In this document: piece after piece, positions 15,640 to 25,186 of the stretch | Position numbering within the stretch: position 1 is the first letter of the stretch | Layout: each line of letters begins with the position of its first letter | Program-made: the position numbers and the translations under genes | The notes under the pieces: generated by a model | What the model saw: the letters and a program-made list of their open reading frames with translations, nothing else | What the model was told of the DNA's origin: nothing | Database searches by the model: none | Assembly (NCBI GenBank): GCA_029239975.1 | Contig: JARBTX010000025.1 | Coordinates: 1 to 49,732, forward strand | Reading direction: 5' to 3' | Source of the DNA: Anaerocolumna sp. | GTDB taxonomy: Bacteria > Bacillota > Clostridia > Lachnospirales > Lachnospiraceae | Length of the DNA stretch: 49,732 nt

Positions 15640-17919
15640 TTATCCGATTTGCTCGTTTAATTCTTTTATAACTTGATCGATGTCTTCCAAACCAATGTTA
15701 CCAAAACCGATAAAGGAAAGTATGGAATGAATTGGCATTTCATCAAACATTTTCTTTATCATATCATTATTAAAGCCTTCCACATCTGCACTAGCAGGTG
15801 ATAATGGTGTCATAGCCAATAATCGTTCAATTGGAGATGGGTCTTTCACAAGTCGGTAAACATCACCAATGGTTGTTGAATCCGTTATAACATATGGAAT
15901 TTTTGTTGTGGATTCCACTTCAATAACCTGAGTTAACACAATTTCTTTGGATGATTTTCCAACTAATACTTCGTAACTACCGCTCTCTACATACCAGTCA
16001 TGGATATTTGTATTATAAAATGCAAAGGAGCGTTTGTCTAATGTAAATGAAACTGTTTTTTCTTCACCAGGATTTAATGATACTTTTTCAAATCCTTTTA
16101 ATTCTTTTTCTGGTCTTAGAACACTTGCTTCTACATCTTTAACGTAAAGCTGCACAATCTCTTTTCCATATACATTTCCGGTATTCTTTACATTAACCGT
16201 TACAGTTACGCTATCTGTATCTTTTATTTTAGTACTACTTACTGTTAAATTACTATATTCGAATGTAGTATAACTTAGTCCATAACCAAACGGGTAACGC
16301 ACTTCTAAGTTTTTCTTATCATAATAACGATATCCAACAAAGATACCTTCACTATATGTTACCATTTCTGATGTTCCTGGGAAGTTTATATAAGAAGGAT
16401 TATCCTCTACTCTTAATGGAAATGTTTCAGCTAACTTTCCACTTGGATTTACTTTTCCATACAATAAATCAACTGTTGCTTCACCTACTGCTTGACCACT
16501 TAGATACATTTCTATAATAGCTTTCACATCATTTGCCCATGGAAGCACCACAGGTGACCCGTTATACATTACAATTACAGTATTGGGTTGAACTTTTAAT
16601 ATTTCTTGTACCAAGTGATTTTGACAGTTTGGAAGGTTCATATGAGTTCTATCATAACCTTCACTCTCAAAACTATCTGGTAAACCAACGAAAACAACAG
16701 CTACCTTTGCTTCTTTTGCCGCTTTCACTGCTTCTGCTACCAAATTAGCATCAACTTTATCTTCCCTGATACTATAACCCTTAGCATAAGTTACTTTATA
16801 TGTATCTTTTGCTGCATCTACTGCATTACTAACCTTAAAAGAATTAATATGGCTTGAACCACCACCCTGGAATCGTGGCTCTTTTGCAAATTCACCAATA
16901 AATGCAACTTCCATATCTTCCTTTAGCGGAAGTATTCCATCATTTTTAAGTAATACTGCACATTCCGAAGCAATACGTCTTGCTAGATCATGATGAGCTT
17001 CTTTATCATAGGTAGCATCTTCTACCACATTATTATAATACGTTTCTACTAATTTAAGAACTCTTCTTACTGATCGGTCCACATCTTCCATAGAAAGTGT
17101 ACCATTATTTACAGCTTTTACAATTTCTTTATCTCTTACTCCACTAGACGCAGGCATTTCTAGGTCTAGGCCAGCTTTTACACCAAGAACTCTATCATTA
17201 ACAGCACCCCAGTCTGTTACAACAAGTCCTTCAAAACCCCATTCATCACGAAGAACTTTATTTAATAACCAATCATTTTCACTGGAATATACTCCATTAA
17301 TACGATTATAAGAACACATTACCGTATAGGGTTGCGCTTTTTTAACTACTGTCTCAAAATTGGATAAATAGATTTCACGTAAGGTTCTTTCATCTACTTC
17401 AGAACTAATACTCATACGACGAGTCTCTTGATTATTAGCAGCAAAATGTTTTAAGCTTGTACCAATATTTTTACTTTGTACTCCATTTACAAACTCTGCT
17501 GCCATCTCACCAGCTAGATACGGGTCTTCAGAATAATATTCAAAGTTACGTCCACAAAGTGGTGATCTTTTTATATTGACACCAGGACCTAATAAAGTTG
17601 AAACTTTCTCTGCTTGGCATTCATCACCCAAAGCTTCTCCAAGTGTACGCATTAAATCTCTATCATAAGAACAAGCAAGGGCTACTGCAGGTGGAAAACA
17701 AACTGCTGCTACGCTTTCTGTAATTCCTAAATGATCCGGGTCGCTTTCCTGTTTACGAAGTCCATGTGGTCCATCTGTTACCATTACATCAGGAATATTT
17801 AAGCGTTTTACTGCTTTGGTATGCCAGAAATCAGCACCGGATAATAAACCTGCTTTTTCTTCTAATGTGAGCTCTTTCAGTAACTCTTCAATATGTATTG
17901 ATCCTTTATTTTGCTCCAT
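15640..17919 (-). CDS. Glycoside hydrolase family 3 (beta-glucosidase/xylosidase type)
   Basis: A 759-aa protein with the full GH3 layout: a TIM barrel at about 1-300 with the nucleophile Asp in GLVVTDWGAV, an alpha/beta sandwich at about 330-540 (FQGGGSSHIN, GLPDSFESEGYDRTHMNLP), and a fibronectin-III-like domain at about 570-690 (ELKGFEKVSLNPGEEKTVSF). About 60 extra residues follow. There is no signal peptide, so it likely hydrolyses beta-linked oligosaccharides in the cytoplasm. It has its own strong promoter. The exact substrate is not readable. Confidence 0.92.
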   Translation of the reverse strand: MEQNKGSIHIEELLKELTLEEKAGLLSGADFWHTKAVKRLNIPDVMVTDGPHGLRKQESDPDHLGITESVAAVCFPPAVALACSYDRDLMRTLGEALGDECQAEKVSTLLGPGVNIKRSPLCGRNFEYYSEDPYLAGEMAAEFVNGVQSKNIGTSLKHFAANNQETRRMSISSEVDERTLREIYLSNFETVVKKAQPYTVMCSYNRINGVYSSENDWLLNKVLRDEWGFEGLVVTDWGAVNDRVLGVKAGLDLEMPASSGVRDKEIVKAVNNGTLSMEDVDRSVRRVLKLVETYYNNVVEDATYDKEAHHDLARRIASECAVLLKNDGILPLKEDMEVAFIGEFAKEPRFQGGGSSHINSFKVSNAVDAAKDTYKVTYAKGYSIREDKVDANLVAEAVKAAKEAKVAVVFVGLPDSFESEGYDRTHMNLPNCQNHLVQEILKVQPNTVIVMYNGSPVVLPWANDVKAIIEMYLSGQAVGEATVDLLYGKVNPSGKLAETFPLRVEDNPSYINFPGTSEMVTYSEGIFVGYRYYDKKNLEVRYPFGYGLSYTTFEYSNLTVSSTKIKDTDSVTVTVNVKNTGNVYGKEIVQLYVKDVEASVLRPEKELKGFEKVSLNPGEEKTVSFTLDKRSFAFYNTNIHDWYVESGSYEVLVGKSSKEIVLTQVIEVESTTKIPYVITDSTTIGDVYRLVKDPSPIERLLAMTPLSPASADVEGFNNDMIKKMFDEMPIHSILSFIGFGNIGLEDIDQVIKELNEQIG

Positions 17920-17977
17920 AGATTAAGCTCCTTCTACTATGATGTAATTATATTATCTTTTTATGGCCTACTGTTTT

Positions 17978-18006
17978 ATTATAAATTTGCGGTCACAAAG
18001 TGTCAA
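17978..18006 (-). promoter_or_regulatory. Sigma-A promoter of the GH3 gene
   Basis: Perfect consensus on the minus strand: TTGACA (18001-18006), 17-bp spacer, TATAAT (17978-17983). Two TGCGGT copies 20 bp apart flank the -35 box and could be a regulator site. Confidence 0.9.
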
Positions 18007-18042
18007 TGCGGTTTTCCATAATTTTCTATAAATTTTATATTA

Positions 18043-18092
18043 AATAAAAAATAAAACCGGTATCTATGATAGATTCCGGTTCTATTTTTATG
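18043..18092 (-). terminator. Terminator after the spoIIID C-terminal half
   Basis: AACCGGtATCT pairs with AGATtCCGGTT, and on the minus strand a T-rich run follows (TTTTATTTTTTATTTAA). It lies 18 bp past the spoIIID stop codon at 18110. Confidence 0.85.
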
Positions 18093-18109
18093 TAGCTATA
18101 TTCTCCAGC

Positions 18110-18277
18110 TTAGTAAACACTATTGTATTTTGTTTTATGAAGATATTTTTCTTTTGTGGCTAAGCCTCCTCTAATATGCCTTTCAGATTTATTCAGATCC
18201 AATACGACTCTGGCTCTGTTGGCTAGGGATGGATTAATCTGTACAAGACGTTCAGTGACATCTTTATGTACGGTTGT
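18110..18277 (-). pseudogene. spoIIID: SpoIIID, C-terminal half of a split gene
   Basis: The frame reads KTTVHKDVTERLVQINPSLA, then ...VLDLNKSERHIRGGLATKEK and ends ...NSVY before TAA. This is the second half of SpoIIID, the mother-cell DNA-binding regulator of sporulation, starting in the recognition helix. The N-terminal half and start codon are missing here; a TAA lies just upstream of the Lys-Thr-Thr codons. The missing half is at 45251-45382 on the same strand. The break is inside the direct repeat 18258-18274. No internal stop or frameshift is present, so joining the halves gives an intact 89-aa protein. I interpret this as a gene split by an intervening element, possibly rejoined during sporulation. 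Confidence 0.85.
18258..18274 (-). repeat. Direct repeat at the left end of the 27-kb interval (att-like)
   Basis: ACATCTTTATGTACGGT here matches ACATCTGTGTGTACGGT at 45261-45277 with two mismatches. The last 8 bases TGTACGGT (18267-18274) are identical. Each copy lies at the break in one spoIIID half. This fits the crossover sites of a serine recombinase. Confidence 0.7.
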
Positions 18278-18283
18278 CTTTTA

Positions 18284-19420
18284 TCAGAACGTTTTGTCAT
18301 TACATCTTAATCCAATATTTAATACTAATCCAACCGCTAACATAGAACTAACTAAAGACGTTACACCATAACTTATAAATGGTAAGGATAGCCCTGTATT
18401 AGGCAAAATGCTAGTTGCTACACCAACATTTATAAAAATCTGAAACATAAATAGTGCCGCTACACCGATGCAAATTAACTTCCCCATATTATCTGGTGCA
18501 CGAGTACCAATTATAATACTTCTTATAACTAAAGTAAGGTAGAAAATAAGTATTATACCAGTTCCTATAAATCCGAATTCTTCACCTACTACAGAAAAAA
18601 TAAAATCACTTTCATTTGCATATATACTTTTGTATAACCTATCAGAATTATCATCCGATATCATCTTTCCATGTAAACCACCGGATGCAATTGCTGTTAT
18701 TGCTTGATTTTGTTGATACTTACCAGTCATATCTTCGGATTCGTCTGTTGACATAAATGAAAGTATACGTTCTATTTGATACGTTTCAACAAATGGAAGC
18801 TTAAGATTAAACATTGTTACACTTATAATTAATGCAGCCACTGTTGGAATGGATACAGCTAAAACTATTCCGATTACCTTATAGCTAATTCCAGACGCAT
18901 ATACCATGATGCAAAAAATAAAAAATATAGCCATAGCAGAACTTAAATGTGGTTCTAATATTATTAAAACAGCTGGTAAAGCTGTCACCAGACACAAGAT
19001 AAAAAATACATAAAATTTATGCAATCTCTCCTTAAAATGATTACATAGAAATGCTAAAAATAGAATTATTACTACTTTGGTTAATTCAGAGGGTTGAAAT
19101 TGAATTCCTGCAATTATAATCCATCGTTTCACATTATTTAAAGAATTTCCAAACACGAGCAAATATGCTAAAATTAAAATAATACCTAAATACATTAACA
19201 AAGACATTTTACAAATAAAACGGTAATCAATAAATAACATGACAAAAATTAATCCAAAACCAATAGCAGCACCCATTAATTGCTTAGAAAATAACCCGGC
19301 TTTTGCATCATTTAAAATACCTACTTGCCGAATGCAATATAAACCACAACAGGTTAGTAGAATCATTACTATAAATATTATAACATCAAATTTTTTATAT
19401 TTAACTTTTAGTTCATTCAT
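18284..19420 (-). CDS. FtsW/RodA/SpoVE-family membrane protein
   Basis: A 378-aa SEDS-family peptidoglycan glycosyltransferase with about ten membrane helices. Typical segments are RWIIIAGIQFQPSELTKVVI, LEPHLSSAM, SDFIFSVVGEEFGFIGTGII and the C-terminal LPNTGLSLPFISYGVTSLVS. Length fits RodA/SpoVE. It is the gene nearest the left end of the proposed element; its stop is 10 bp from the att-like core. It stands alone, without a class B PBP neighbour. A spore cortex role (SpoVE-like) is an attractive guess only. Confidence 0.9.
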   Translation of the reverse strand: MNELKVKYKKFDVIIFIVMILLTCCGLYCIRQVGILNDAKAGLFSKQLMGAAIGFGLIFVMLFIDYRFICKMSLLMYLGIILILAYLLVFGNSLNNVKRWIIIAGIQFQPSELTKVVIILFLAFLCNHFKERLHKFYVFFILCLVTALPAVLIILEPHLSSAMAIFFIFCIMVYASGISYKVIGIVLAVSIPTVAALIISVTMFNLKLPFVETYQIERILSFMSTDESEDMTGKYQQNQAITAIASGGLHGKMISDDNSDRLYKSIYANESDFIFSVVGEEFGFIGTGIILIFYLTLVIRSIIIGTRAPDNMGKLICIGVAALFMFQIFINVGVATSILPNTGLSLPFISYGVTSLVSSMLAVGLVLNIGLRCNDKTF

Positions 19421-19636
19421 AAACTGAAGTTCCTTTCAAAATCTTTATATTAAGTTACCATAATATGTATTGTAAATAATTGTTTGACTTTTGTAAATAT
19501 AATCTAATAAAACAGTTATCTCTTCAGATAAGAGTATTACCATAAAATGCGCGTTATTAATACCATAAACTTATTCTGTTCTAAAAGTTTTAAGTTAGGA
19601 AAGAATAGATAAAAACAATGTATAGGAGTCATTTGC

Positions 19637-20044
19637 ATGAAATCCATTAAAGTAGTAGCAGCTATAATTTTTCTTAATAACCAAGTACTAGCAACAAAAC
19701 GTAGTTATGGAGATTACATTAACATGTGGGAGTTCCCAGGCGGTAAAATCGAAGCGAACGAAACAAAAGAAGACGCTCTAAAGCGTGAAATTAGAGAAGA
19801 GTTAGATGTAGCTATCTCCATTCATAAGCATATAACAACGATTGAATATGATTATCCGAACTTTCATCTTACTATGTATTGCTATTATTGCACTATATTA
19901 TCAGGAACAATTAAATTATCTGCACATAATGAAGCCAGATGGTTAGATTATAACAACTTAACTAGTGTAGAGTGGCTACCTGCAGATATAGATTTGATTC
20001 AATTTTTACAAAAGGAATTAGAAAATAAACAATTTCATTTATAA
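19637..20044 (+). CDS. MutT-type Nudix hydrolase, (8-oxo)-dGTP diphosphatase
   Basis: A 135-aa protein with a complete Nudix box, GGKIEANETKEDALKREIRE followed by ELDVAI, which binds Mg2+ and catalyses pyrophosphate hydrolysis. NMWEFPGGK upstream is typical of MutT, which removes oxidised dGTP. The ATG follows TAGGAGTCATTTGC. It is close to the restriction genes and on the same strand, 76 bp before the next gene. Confidence 0.88.
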   Translation: MKSIKVVAAIIFLNNQVLATKRSYGDYINMWEFPGGKIEANETKEDALKREIREELDVAISIHKHITTIEYDYPNFHLTMYCYYCTILSGTIKLSAHNEARWLDYNNLTSVEWLPADIDLIQFLQKELENKQFHL

Positions 20045-20120
20045 TATTTTATTTTTGAGTCATTTCGTGATAATATGTTATAAATAGATAGGTTATCAAC
20101 TTGGTAACATGGAGGATAAT

Positions 20121-20774
20121 ATGACAATTTTAGAGCTAGAACAAGCATCGATGAATCCTGGATTAGCATATGCGTTAGGATTAATCTACCCATTATATAA
20201 AGAAAAAGTTTTAAATGGCTGTGAATATATCCTAGGAAGTGTGAATCATAATTCTGGAAAAGTATCACAAAGCCAATTGGCAGATCATTATAAAGCAGTA
20301 TTTGAATTATTTGCAAAAAACAACTTAAGCACAGCTTTGACTTTAAAAACCAATAAATGTCCTGAATATACAATTACAGCAAAAGAAGGGTTTACTATTT
20401 TAATCGATAAAACGAATGTAGATAAAGAACAATGCCTAGATATATTAACGAAAAAAGTAAAAGATATAAGTATCTCTGATAAAACTATTAAAACTGAATT
20501 TGTAAAAGGATGTTTTGATGGTAGATCTTCCTTTGATACTACTTATCATTTTTTAGCATTAGATGTTGACAGAAATTACGAACGACAAGATTTAATCATT
20601 GAAATCACCCAAAGTTTACAGATTGAGTTAAATGTAAATCGTCGTGAAATAAATCATGCTAAAAATGATCAGATCCGTATAAAACCTACAAATATCCTAT
20701 ATTATATTACGAATATAGGCACGTACTCATCCTGCAGAAAGCAAATTATTGAAAAAGCTCTACACACATTATAG
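20121..20774 (+). CDS. LAGLIDADG-like protein linked to restriction genes
   Basis: A 217-aa protein. Two repeats recall LAGLIDADG folds: GLAYALGLIYPLYKEK near the N-terminus, and FVKGCFDGRSSFDT with a following fold and RIKPTNILYYITNIGTYSSC near the C-terminus. GGAGG lies 5 nt before the chosen ATG; an ATG four codons earlier would place the site inside the frame. It is 15 bp before the McrB-like gene and so probably part of the same restriction operon, like the three restriction genes of BsuMI. It could be the DNA-recognition subunit or a homing-type nuclease; activity is not proven. Confidence 0.6.
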   Translation: MTILELEQASMNPGLAYALGLIYPLYKEKVLNGCEYILGSVNHNSGKVSQSQLADHYKAVFELFAKNNLSTALTLKTNKCPEYTITAKEGFTILIDKTNVDKEQCLDILTKKVKDISISDKTIKTEFVKGCFDGRSSFDTTYHFLALDVDRNYERQDLIIEITQSLQIELNVNRREINHAKNDQIRIKPTNILYYITNIGTYSSCRKQIIEKALHTL

Positions 20775-20789
20775 CAAGGAGATTCCGTC

Positions 20790-21851
20790 ATGAATATTTC
20801 ATATGATAAAATAAACAAAACCTACATGTTAGATAATACTCCTTATACAAAGGAACAGTTTGTGGCATATATTAATAGTGATATGTTGCAAAGTGCATTG
20901 GCAACGCAAGCTGGTTCTATTGATATAAAGTCAGATGATATCAATTTTCTAACCGGCGGTAAAAATATAATTCTAATGGGCGCCCCTGGTACCGGAAAGA
21001 GCCATGATGCAGACCGGGATTATGGGCATAATTCCATTCGATGTGTGTTCCATAACGAATATACCAATAGTGATTTCGTTGGTACTTATAAACCAGTTCC
21101 AACCAAGGATGGTAGTAGTGTAACATATGAATTCAGACCAGGTCCTTTTACCCTTGCTCTTCTCAATGCCTATAACCAACCGAATGAAATGCACAATTTA
21201 ATAATAGAAGAAATCAATCGAGCAGATGCAAGTGCAGTCTTTGGTGAAATCTTTCAATTACTAGACCGCACAGGAGATGGAAACAGCGAATATACCATAC
21301 AGATTAGTAGGGAAATGCATGATTTCTTTGAATCTAAGTTAACAATCGAAGACGAAACATTAAAAGAATTAGTGCTGAATAAATCGAATATTCTCCTTCC
21401 AAGTAATTTAAATATGGTAGCAACTATGAATTCATCTGATCAAGGTGTTTTCACCCTAGATACTGCTTTTAAGAGACGTTGGATTTTTAAATTTAAAGAG
21501 ATTAACTTTACAGATGTATCACATAAAGATGAAGAATTAATTTACTGTGGACAAGCTATTACATGGGAACATTTTGCAGAAACCTTAAATAGATATATTG
21601 TTTTAAATGGTCTTCCAGAAGACAGGCAACTAGGTCCTTACTTTTTAAAAAAGGGTGAAGTATCCGATGTTGATACATTTTGTTCCAAACTCCTATACTA
21701 TTTATGGAATGATATTGCAAAATATAATAAAGACTTATACTTTGTTAATGCATATAAATTTTCTGAACTGGTAAGTAATTATAAAAATGGCCTGCCAATT
21801 TTAAATGACGCACTTCATAAATTGTTGATACCTGCGGAGAGCTCATTATGA
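20790..21851 (+). CDS. McrB-like AAA+ restriction subunit
   Basis: A 353-aa AAA+ NTPase. Walker A is GAPGTGKS (about 65-72), Walker B is LIIEEINRADASAVFGEIFQ, and sensor/arginine-finger motifs are ATMNSSDQGVFTLDTAFKRR. There is only a short N-terminal region before the AAA domain, so DNA recognition may lie in a partner, as in YdiS or LlaJI R1. It overlaps the McrC-like gene by 4 bp (ATGA), implying coupling. Confidence 0.88.
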   Translation: MNISYDKINKTYMLDNTPYTKEQFVAYINSDMLQSALATQAGSIDIKSDDINFLTGGKNIILMGAPGTGKSHDADRDYGHNSIRCVFHNEYTNSDFVGTYKPVPTKDGSSVTYEFRPGPFTLALLNAYNQPNEMHNLIIEEINRADASAVFGEIFQLLDRTGDGNSEYTIQISREMHDFFESKLTIEDETLKELVLNKSNILLPSNLNMVATMNSSDQGVFTLDTAFKRRWIFKFKEINFTDVSHKDEELIYCGQAITWEHFAETLNRYIVLNGLPEDRQLGPYFLKKGEVSDVDTFCSKLLYYLWNDIAKYNKDLYFVNAYKFSELVSNYKNGLPILNDALHKLLIPAESSL

Positions 21852-23131
21852 AACCATTGATACCTTTTATAGAAAACTACAGGTATGATTTCGCTATTCT
21901 TAATAAATATGGAATCGTATTAAATGACTTCCCTGATGAGAGTTATGAACAAAGCAGTACTTCATTTCGCTTTTGTGTTGTAGGATTATTCATTCACCGA
22001 GATTATCGTATTATGGTTTATCCAAAAAATTATAAAAAACCAAATGATATAAAAGATCAACACAAAGAAACTGCTAACTTAATAAAATCCATACAAAAAT
22101 ATAATCGAAAGTCAAAAAAATCAGACTTGATTTATCAATCCACCAATGGAAAGCTTAGCAAAAGAGAAAATTATATTGGTTCTATGATATTTATCATCGA
22201 GCATTACTTAAATCATGGATTGATTTATAGGGAACAAAAAGAGTTCAAAAAAAATTCCAATAAAAAAATTCATTGGAACAAAACAATGAGTAGTGTAGTA
22301 CCAGATGTATTCAATAGTACAACTGTTTATTTAGATACTTATTCTAACGTTAAGATGAAAGATTATGATAATGATATTACTAGATTGCATAAATTAGCGT
22401 TAATTGAAAGTCTCTATCAGCTTGGATTTCTATTTAATATGGATTACTCCCACTATGATTATGAATATTATGAATTAAATAATGATTTTACTAATCATAA
22501 AAATAAGTATGAGTACCAACTTCAAATGAAACTATCAAACACCTTTAATGATACCACATTAGAGTTATTAAATAATATAAAATCCATACTTTTTGAAACA
22601 AGCCTTTCAGAGACAAAACATAAGATTATTCCAATTATCACCTTTAATTTTGAATTAGTGTGGCAGGATGTTGTATCAGAATGCTTTAAAAATGAGGTAA
22701 AAAGATATCAAGAGTACTTCCCTTCCTTGGATATCATCTATAAAAGTGCAGAAGAACATAGACCACAGCTTCCTGATGTCGTTTATCAATCTGCACCAAA
22801 TTCCTGGTATATCTTAGATGCAAAATACTATGATGTTGATTTTAATCGCCCAAGTAAAGGCGATTATTTGAAACAATATTTTTATGAATTTAGTTTTAAA
22901 TATAATGGAGATAGCATCACCAATGCATTAATTTTTAACACCAATGGTGCTGACGTTGAATATCTAGGAAATGCACTGATAAAAGAAGCTACAAATCCTT
23001 TTCTAAAAGAAAAATCAATTCATATGATTGGTTTAAATCAAAGGGCTGCTTATGAGTATTATTCTAAAAACCAATCTACTAATTACTATCGTTCTCTCAT
23101 CACCGATGTGATTCATAAGAACAATAAATAA
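21848..23131 (+). CDS. McrC/LlaJI-type restriction endonuclease subunit
   Basis: A 427-aa nuclease subunit. The C-terminal third contains PDVVYQSAPNSWYILDAKYY, a PD-(D/E)XK active site (Asp...Asp-x-Lys). It works with the McrB-like NTPase that precedes it. The convergent methyltransferases protect host DNA. The Lys- and Asn-rich middle and low GC content suggest transfer. Confidence 0.85.
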   Translation: MKPLIPFIENYRYDFAILNKYGIVLNDFPDESYEQSSTSFRFCVVGLFIHRDYRIMVYPKNYKKPNDIKDQHKETANLIKSIQKYNRKSKKSDLIYQSTNGKLSKRENYIGSMIFIIEHYLNHGLIYREQKEFKKNSNKKIHWNKTMSSVVPDVFNSTTVYLDTYSNVKMKDYDNDITRLHKLALIESLYQLGFLFNMDYSHYDYEYYELNNDFTNHKNKYEYQLQMKLSNTFNDTTLELLNNIKSILFETSLSETKHKIIPIITFNFELVWQDVVSECFKNEVKRYQEYFPSLDIIYKSAEEHRPQLPDVVYQSAPNSWYILDAKYYDVDFNRPSKGDYLKQYFYEFSFKYNGDSITNALIFNTNGADVEYLGNALIKEATNPFLKEKSIHMIGLNQRAAYEYYSKNQSTNYYRSLITDVIHKNNK

Positions 23132-23180
23132 AAGTTTGTTAAGCAATAATTTTAAATAGTTGCTCAACAAACTTTTATTT
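23126..23180. terminator. Bidirectional terminator between restriction and methylase genes
   Basis: A 15-bp perfect stem (AAATAAAAGTTTGTT with AACAAACTTTTATTT) separates the convergent McrC-like and methyltransferase genes. T-runs exist on both strands. Confidence 0.88.
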
Positions 23181-23206
23181 TTATGCTACTGTAAAGAAGC
23201 AATATT

Positions 23207-23914
23207 TTATATGTTATTAAATCTATTTTGTGCAATCTCAAAATATTTGGTTTCATATTCTATCCCAATAAAAGCACGGTCGTTTTTAATAGCCGCAACT
23301 CCTGTACTTCCACTTCCCATAAATGGATCAAGTATGATTTCACCTGGATTAGTATGAATTTGAACTACTTTTTCCATTAACTTTAGGCTTTTTTGAGTAG
23401 GATGTCCTACTTTTTCTTTTCCACTAACTGTAGATGTCTGAAACATGGCTCTAAGATATGGTTCATCTTCTGGTTTATGAAATACCCATTTCGCATTTTT
23501 CTTCACTGCCCAAATCGCAAATTCCATGTCCTGAACATATCTTCTATTAATATTTCTTGGCATAGGATTCGACTTTTGCCATACTAGAACGTCTTTCACT
23601 TCCATGTTTTCATTCTCTAATCGTTCTATAATAAAACTGATAAAACGATAGGAACAAAAAATTATCATGGACCCATTCTTATCAAGTATTTGTACATACT
23701 TTCCAATCCAGGAATATAAATCAAATTTACCCCTATCCCAGTTACCAAAGTCAATACCAGCACGTGGATTTTTCATAGTAGTAAAATTATTATCTTGTGA
23801 AATATTATAAGGTGGATCTGTAATAATATGATTCACAGTTACCTTATCACGAATTAAATCGTCAATTAGAACATACGCATCCCCATTGTAAATCTTTAAT
23901 TTATCATTATTCAT
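23207..23914 (-). CDS. DNA methyltransferase, adenine-N6 or cytosine-N4
   Basis: A 235-aa methylase of the beta arrangement. The catalytic motif IV (TDPPYNIS) is near the N-terminus and the AdoMet motif I (DPFMGSGSTGVAA) near the C-terminus, with VGHPTQKSLKLMEKVV before it. The ATG at 23912-23914 overlaps the upstream cytosine methylase stop. DPPY does not separate N6-adenine from N4-cytosine with certainty. It probably modifies one strand or site of the restriction system. Confidence 0.88.
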   Translation of the reverse strand: MNNDKLKIYNGDAYVLIDDLIRDKVTVNHIITDPPYNISQDNNFTTMKNPRAGIDFGNWDRGKFDLYSWIGKYVQILDKNGSMIIFCSYRFISFIIERLENENMEVKDVLVWQKSNPMPRNINRRYVQDMEFAIWAVKKNAKWVFHKPEDEPYLRAMFQTSTVSGKEKVGHPTQKSLKLMEKVVQIHTNPGEIILDPFMGSGSTGVAAIKNDRAFIGIEYETKYFEIAQNRFNNI

Positions 23915-24983
23915 TCTCGTTACATTCCTTAATAATATTTTCACCAATTGCTTTTGCTAAAAGTGGGGGTACAGCATTACCAATTTGTTTACAGATGGAG
24001 CACTTATTTCCGTAAAAAACAAAGGAATCTGGAAAACTCTGAATTCTAGCAGCTTCTCTAGGTGTAATAGAGCGATTCAAAAAAGGATGTGAATTACGCC
24101 CGTTGGATGGAGTATCAAATCTTGTATCAATGGTTGGACTAGGTTTGTCCCATACTAATCTAGACCAGGTTGTCATAAATTTTTGATTACCATATAATTC
24201 AATAGGCATAGATGATTTATCACCTTCTGGTGGTATCAGCTTTAATTTATCTAAGGCTACTTTTGAATGATTGGTTGCAACATGATTATGCAATTGTTTA
24301 CTATTACCACGAAGCATTTTTTGATAGTTGGTATTAGGCTCATGAATATAATCTGAGATATTCTCACCTTCACCAGATTCTAAATATGCTAAATCGGAGA
24401 TTGCATCACGAACTGTTGCCTGTGTTTTTACAAATTCCTTTGGAAGTGGAATATCATGATCTAAGCATCCTATAATAATTGTTCTTTCTCTCGTTTGTGG
24501 CACCCCATAATTTACAGCATTTAAGATACCATACTTTACTTTGTAACCTAAAGCGGTAAACTTCTCATAAATCTGGTTAATGAAATATCCTTTTCCAGAT
24601 GAAATCATGTTCTTTACGTTTTCGATTACAAATACCTTAGGCATGATTTTACTTACGATTTCGTAATATTCTAAAAATAAATAATTTCTTGGGTCATCTA
24701 ATCCAAGGTTCTTACCTTTTAAACTAAAACCTTGGCAAGGTGGTCCGCCAACAATCATATTCACGTTATTCTTTATACTTTTATCTATAATTTCATTTTT
24801 TACTTCATCATCGCAGATATTACCGCACACGCAATCTGCATCAGGGAAGTTCTTTTTATATGTATGAATTGCATTCTTATCGAAATCTAACGCAACTTTT
24901 GTTTTAAATTCATCCAGAGAGTCAAGCCCACATGAGAAGCCACCTGCTCCACAAAACAAATCAAGAATTCTAAACTTTTCCAT
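23907..24983 (-). CDS. DNA (cytosine-5)-methyltransferase
   Basis: A 358-aa enzyme with the C5 motifs in order: LFCGAGGFSCGLD (I), GGPPCQGFS with the catalytic Cys (IV), FVIENVKNM (VI), QTRERTIIIG (VIII), the target region with SRLVWDKPSPTID, and GNAVPPLLAKAIG (X). It overlaps the next methylase gene by 8 bp. It protects the host against the convergent McrBC-like module. Confidence 0.95.
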   Translation of the reverse strand: MEKFRILDLFCGAGGFSCGLDSLDEFKTKVALDFDKNAIHTYKKNFPDADCVCGNICDDEVKNEIIDKSIKNNVNMIVGGPPCQGFSLKGKNLGLDDPRNYLFLEYYEIVSKIMPKVFVIENVKNMISSGKGYFINQIYEKFTALGYKVKYGILNAVNYGVPQTRERTIIIGCLDHDIPLPKEFVKTQATVRDAISDLAYLESGEGENISDYIHEPNTNYQKMLRGNSKQLHNHVATNHSKVALDKLKLIPPEGDKSSMPIELYGNQKFMTTWSRLVWDKPSPTIDTRFDTPSNGRNSHPFLNRSITPREAARIQSFPDSFVFYGNKCSICKQIGNAVPPLLAKAIGENIIKECNENE

Positions 24984-25003
24984 CTTTTGTCTCCCTATTA
25001 GTA

Positions 25004-25186
25004 TTATACGATTGCACTTTTACCGCTTTTTACCCACTCATCTAATTCTGAAAATTTAAATTTCCACTGTCTTCCTATCTTATGAGCTGGAATGCTATTC
25101 TTTTTAATCCAGTTGCGTATCGTATCCTTGTTAACGCCTAGGTATTCTGCAGTTTCTTCCAAACTACACCATTTTTCGTTCAACAT
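25004..25186 (-). CDS. Excisionase-family helix-turn-helix protein
   Basis: A 60-aa MerR-like HTH protein (WCSLEETAEYLGVNKDTIRN followed by WIKKNSIPAHKIGRQWKF). AGGAGG lies 9 nt before the chosen ATG; the open frame continues upstream without a better signal. It heads the methylase pair, so it may be a controller of the R-M genes. The same fold serves as recombination directionality factor in many mobile elements, so a role in excision of the 27-kb interval is also possible. Confidence 0.8.
   Translation of the reverse strand: MLNEKWCSLEETAEYLGVNKDTIRNWIKKNSIPAHKIGRQWKFKFSELDEWVKSGKSAIV

Noticed and set aside
18156..18371. Plus-strand frame across the left att-like site
   Set aside because: Antisense to the spoIIID C-half and the FtsW-like gene.
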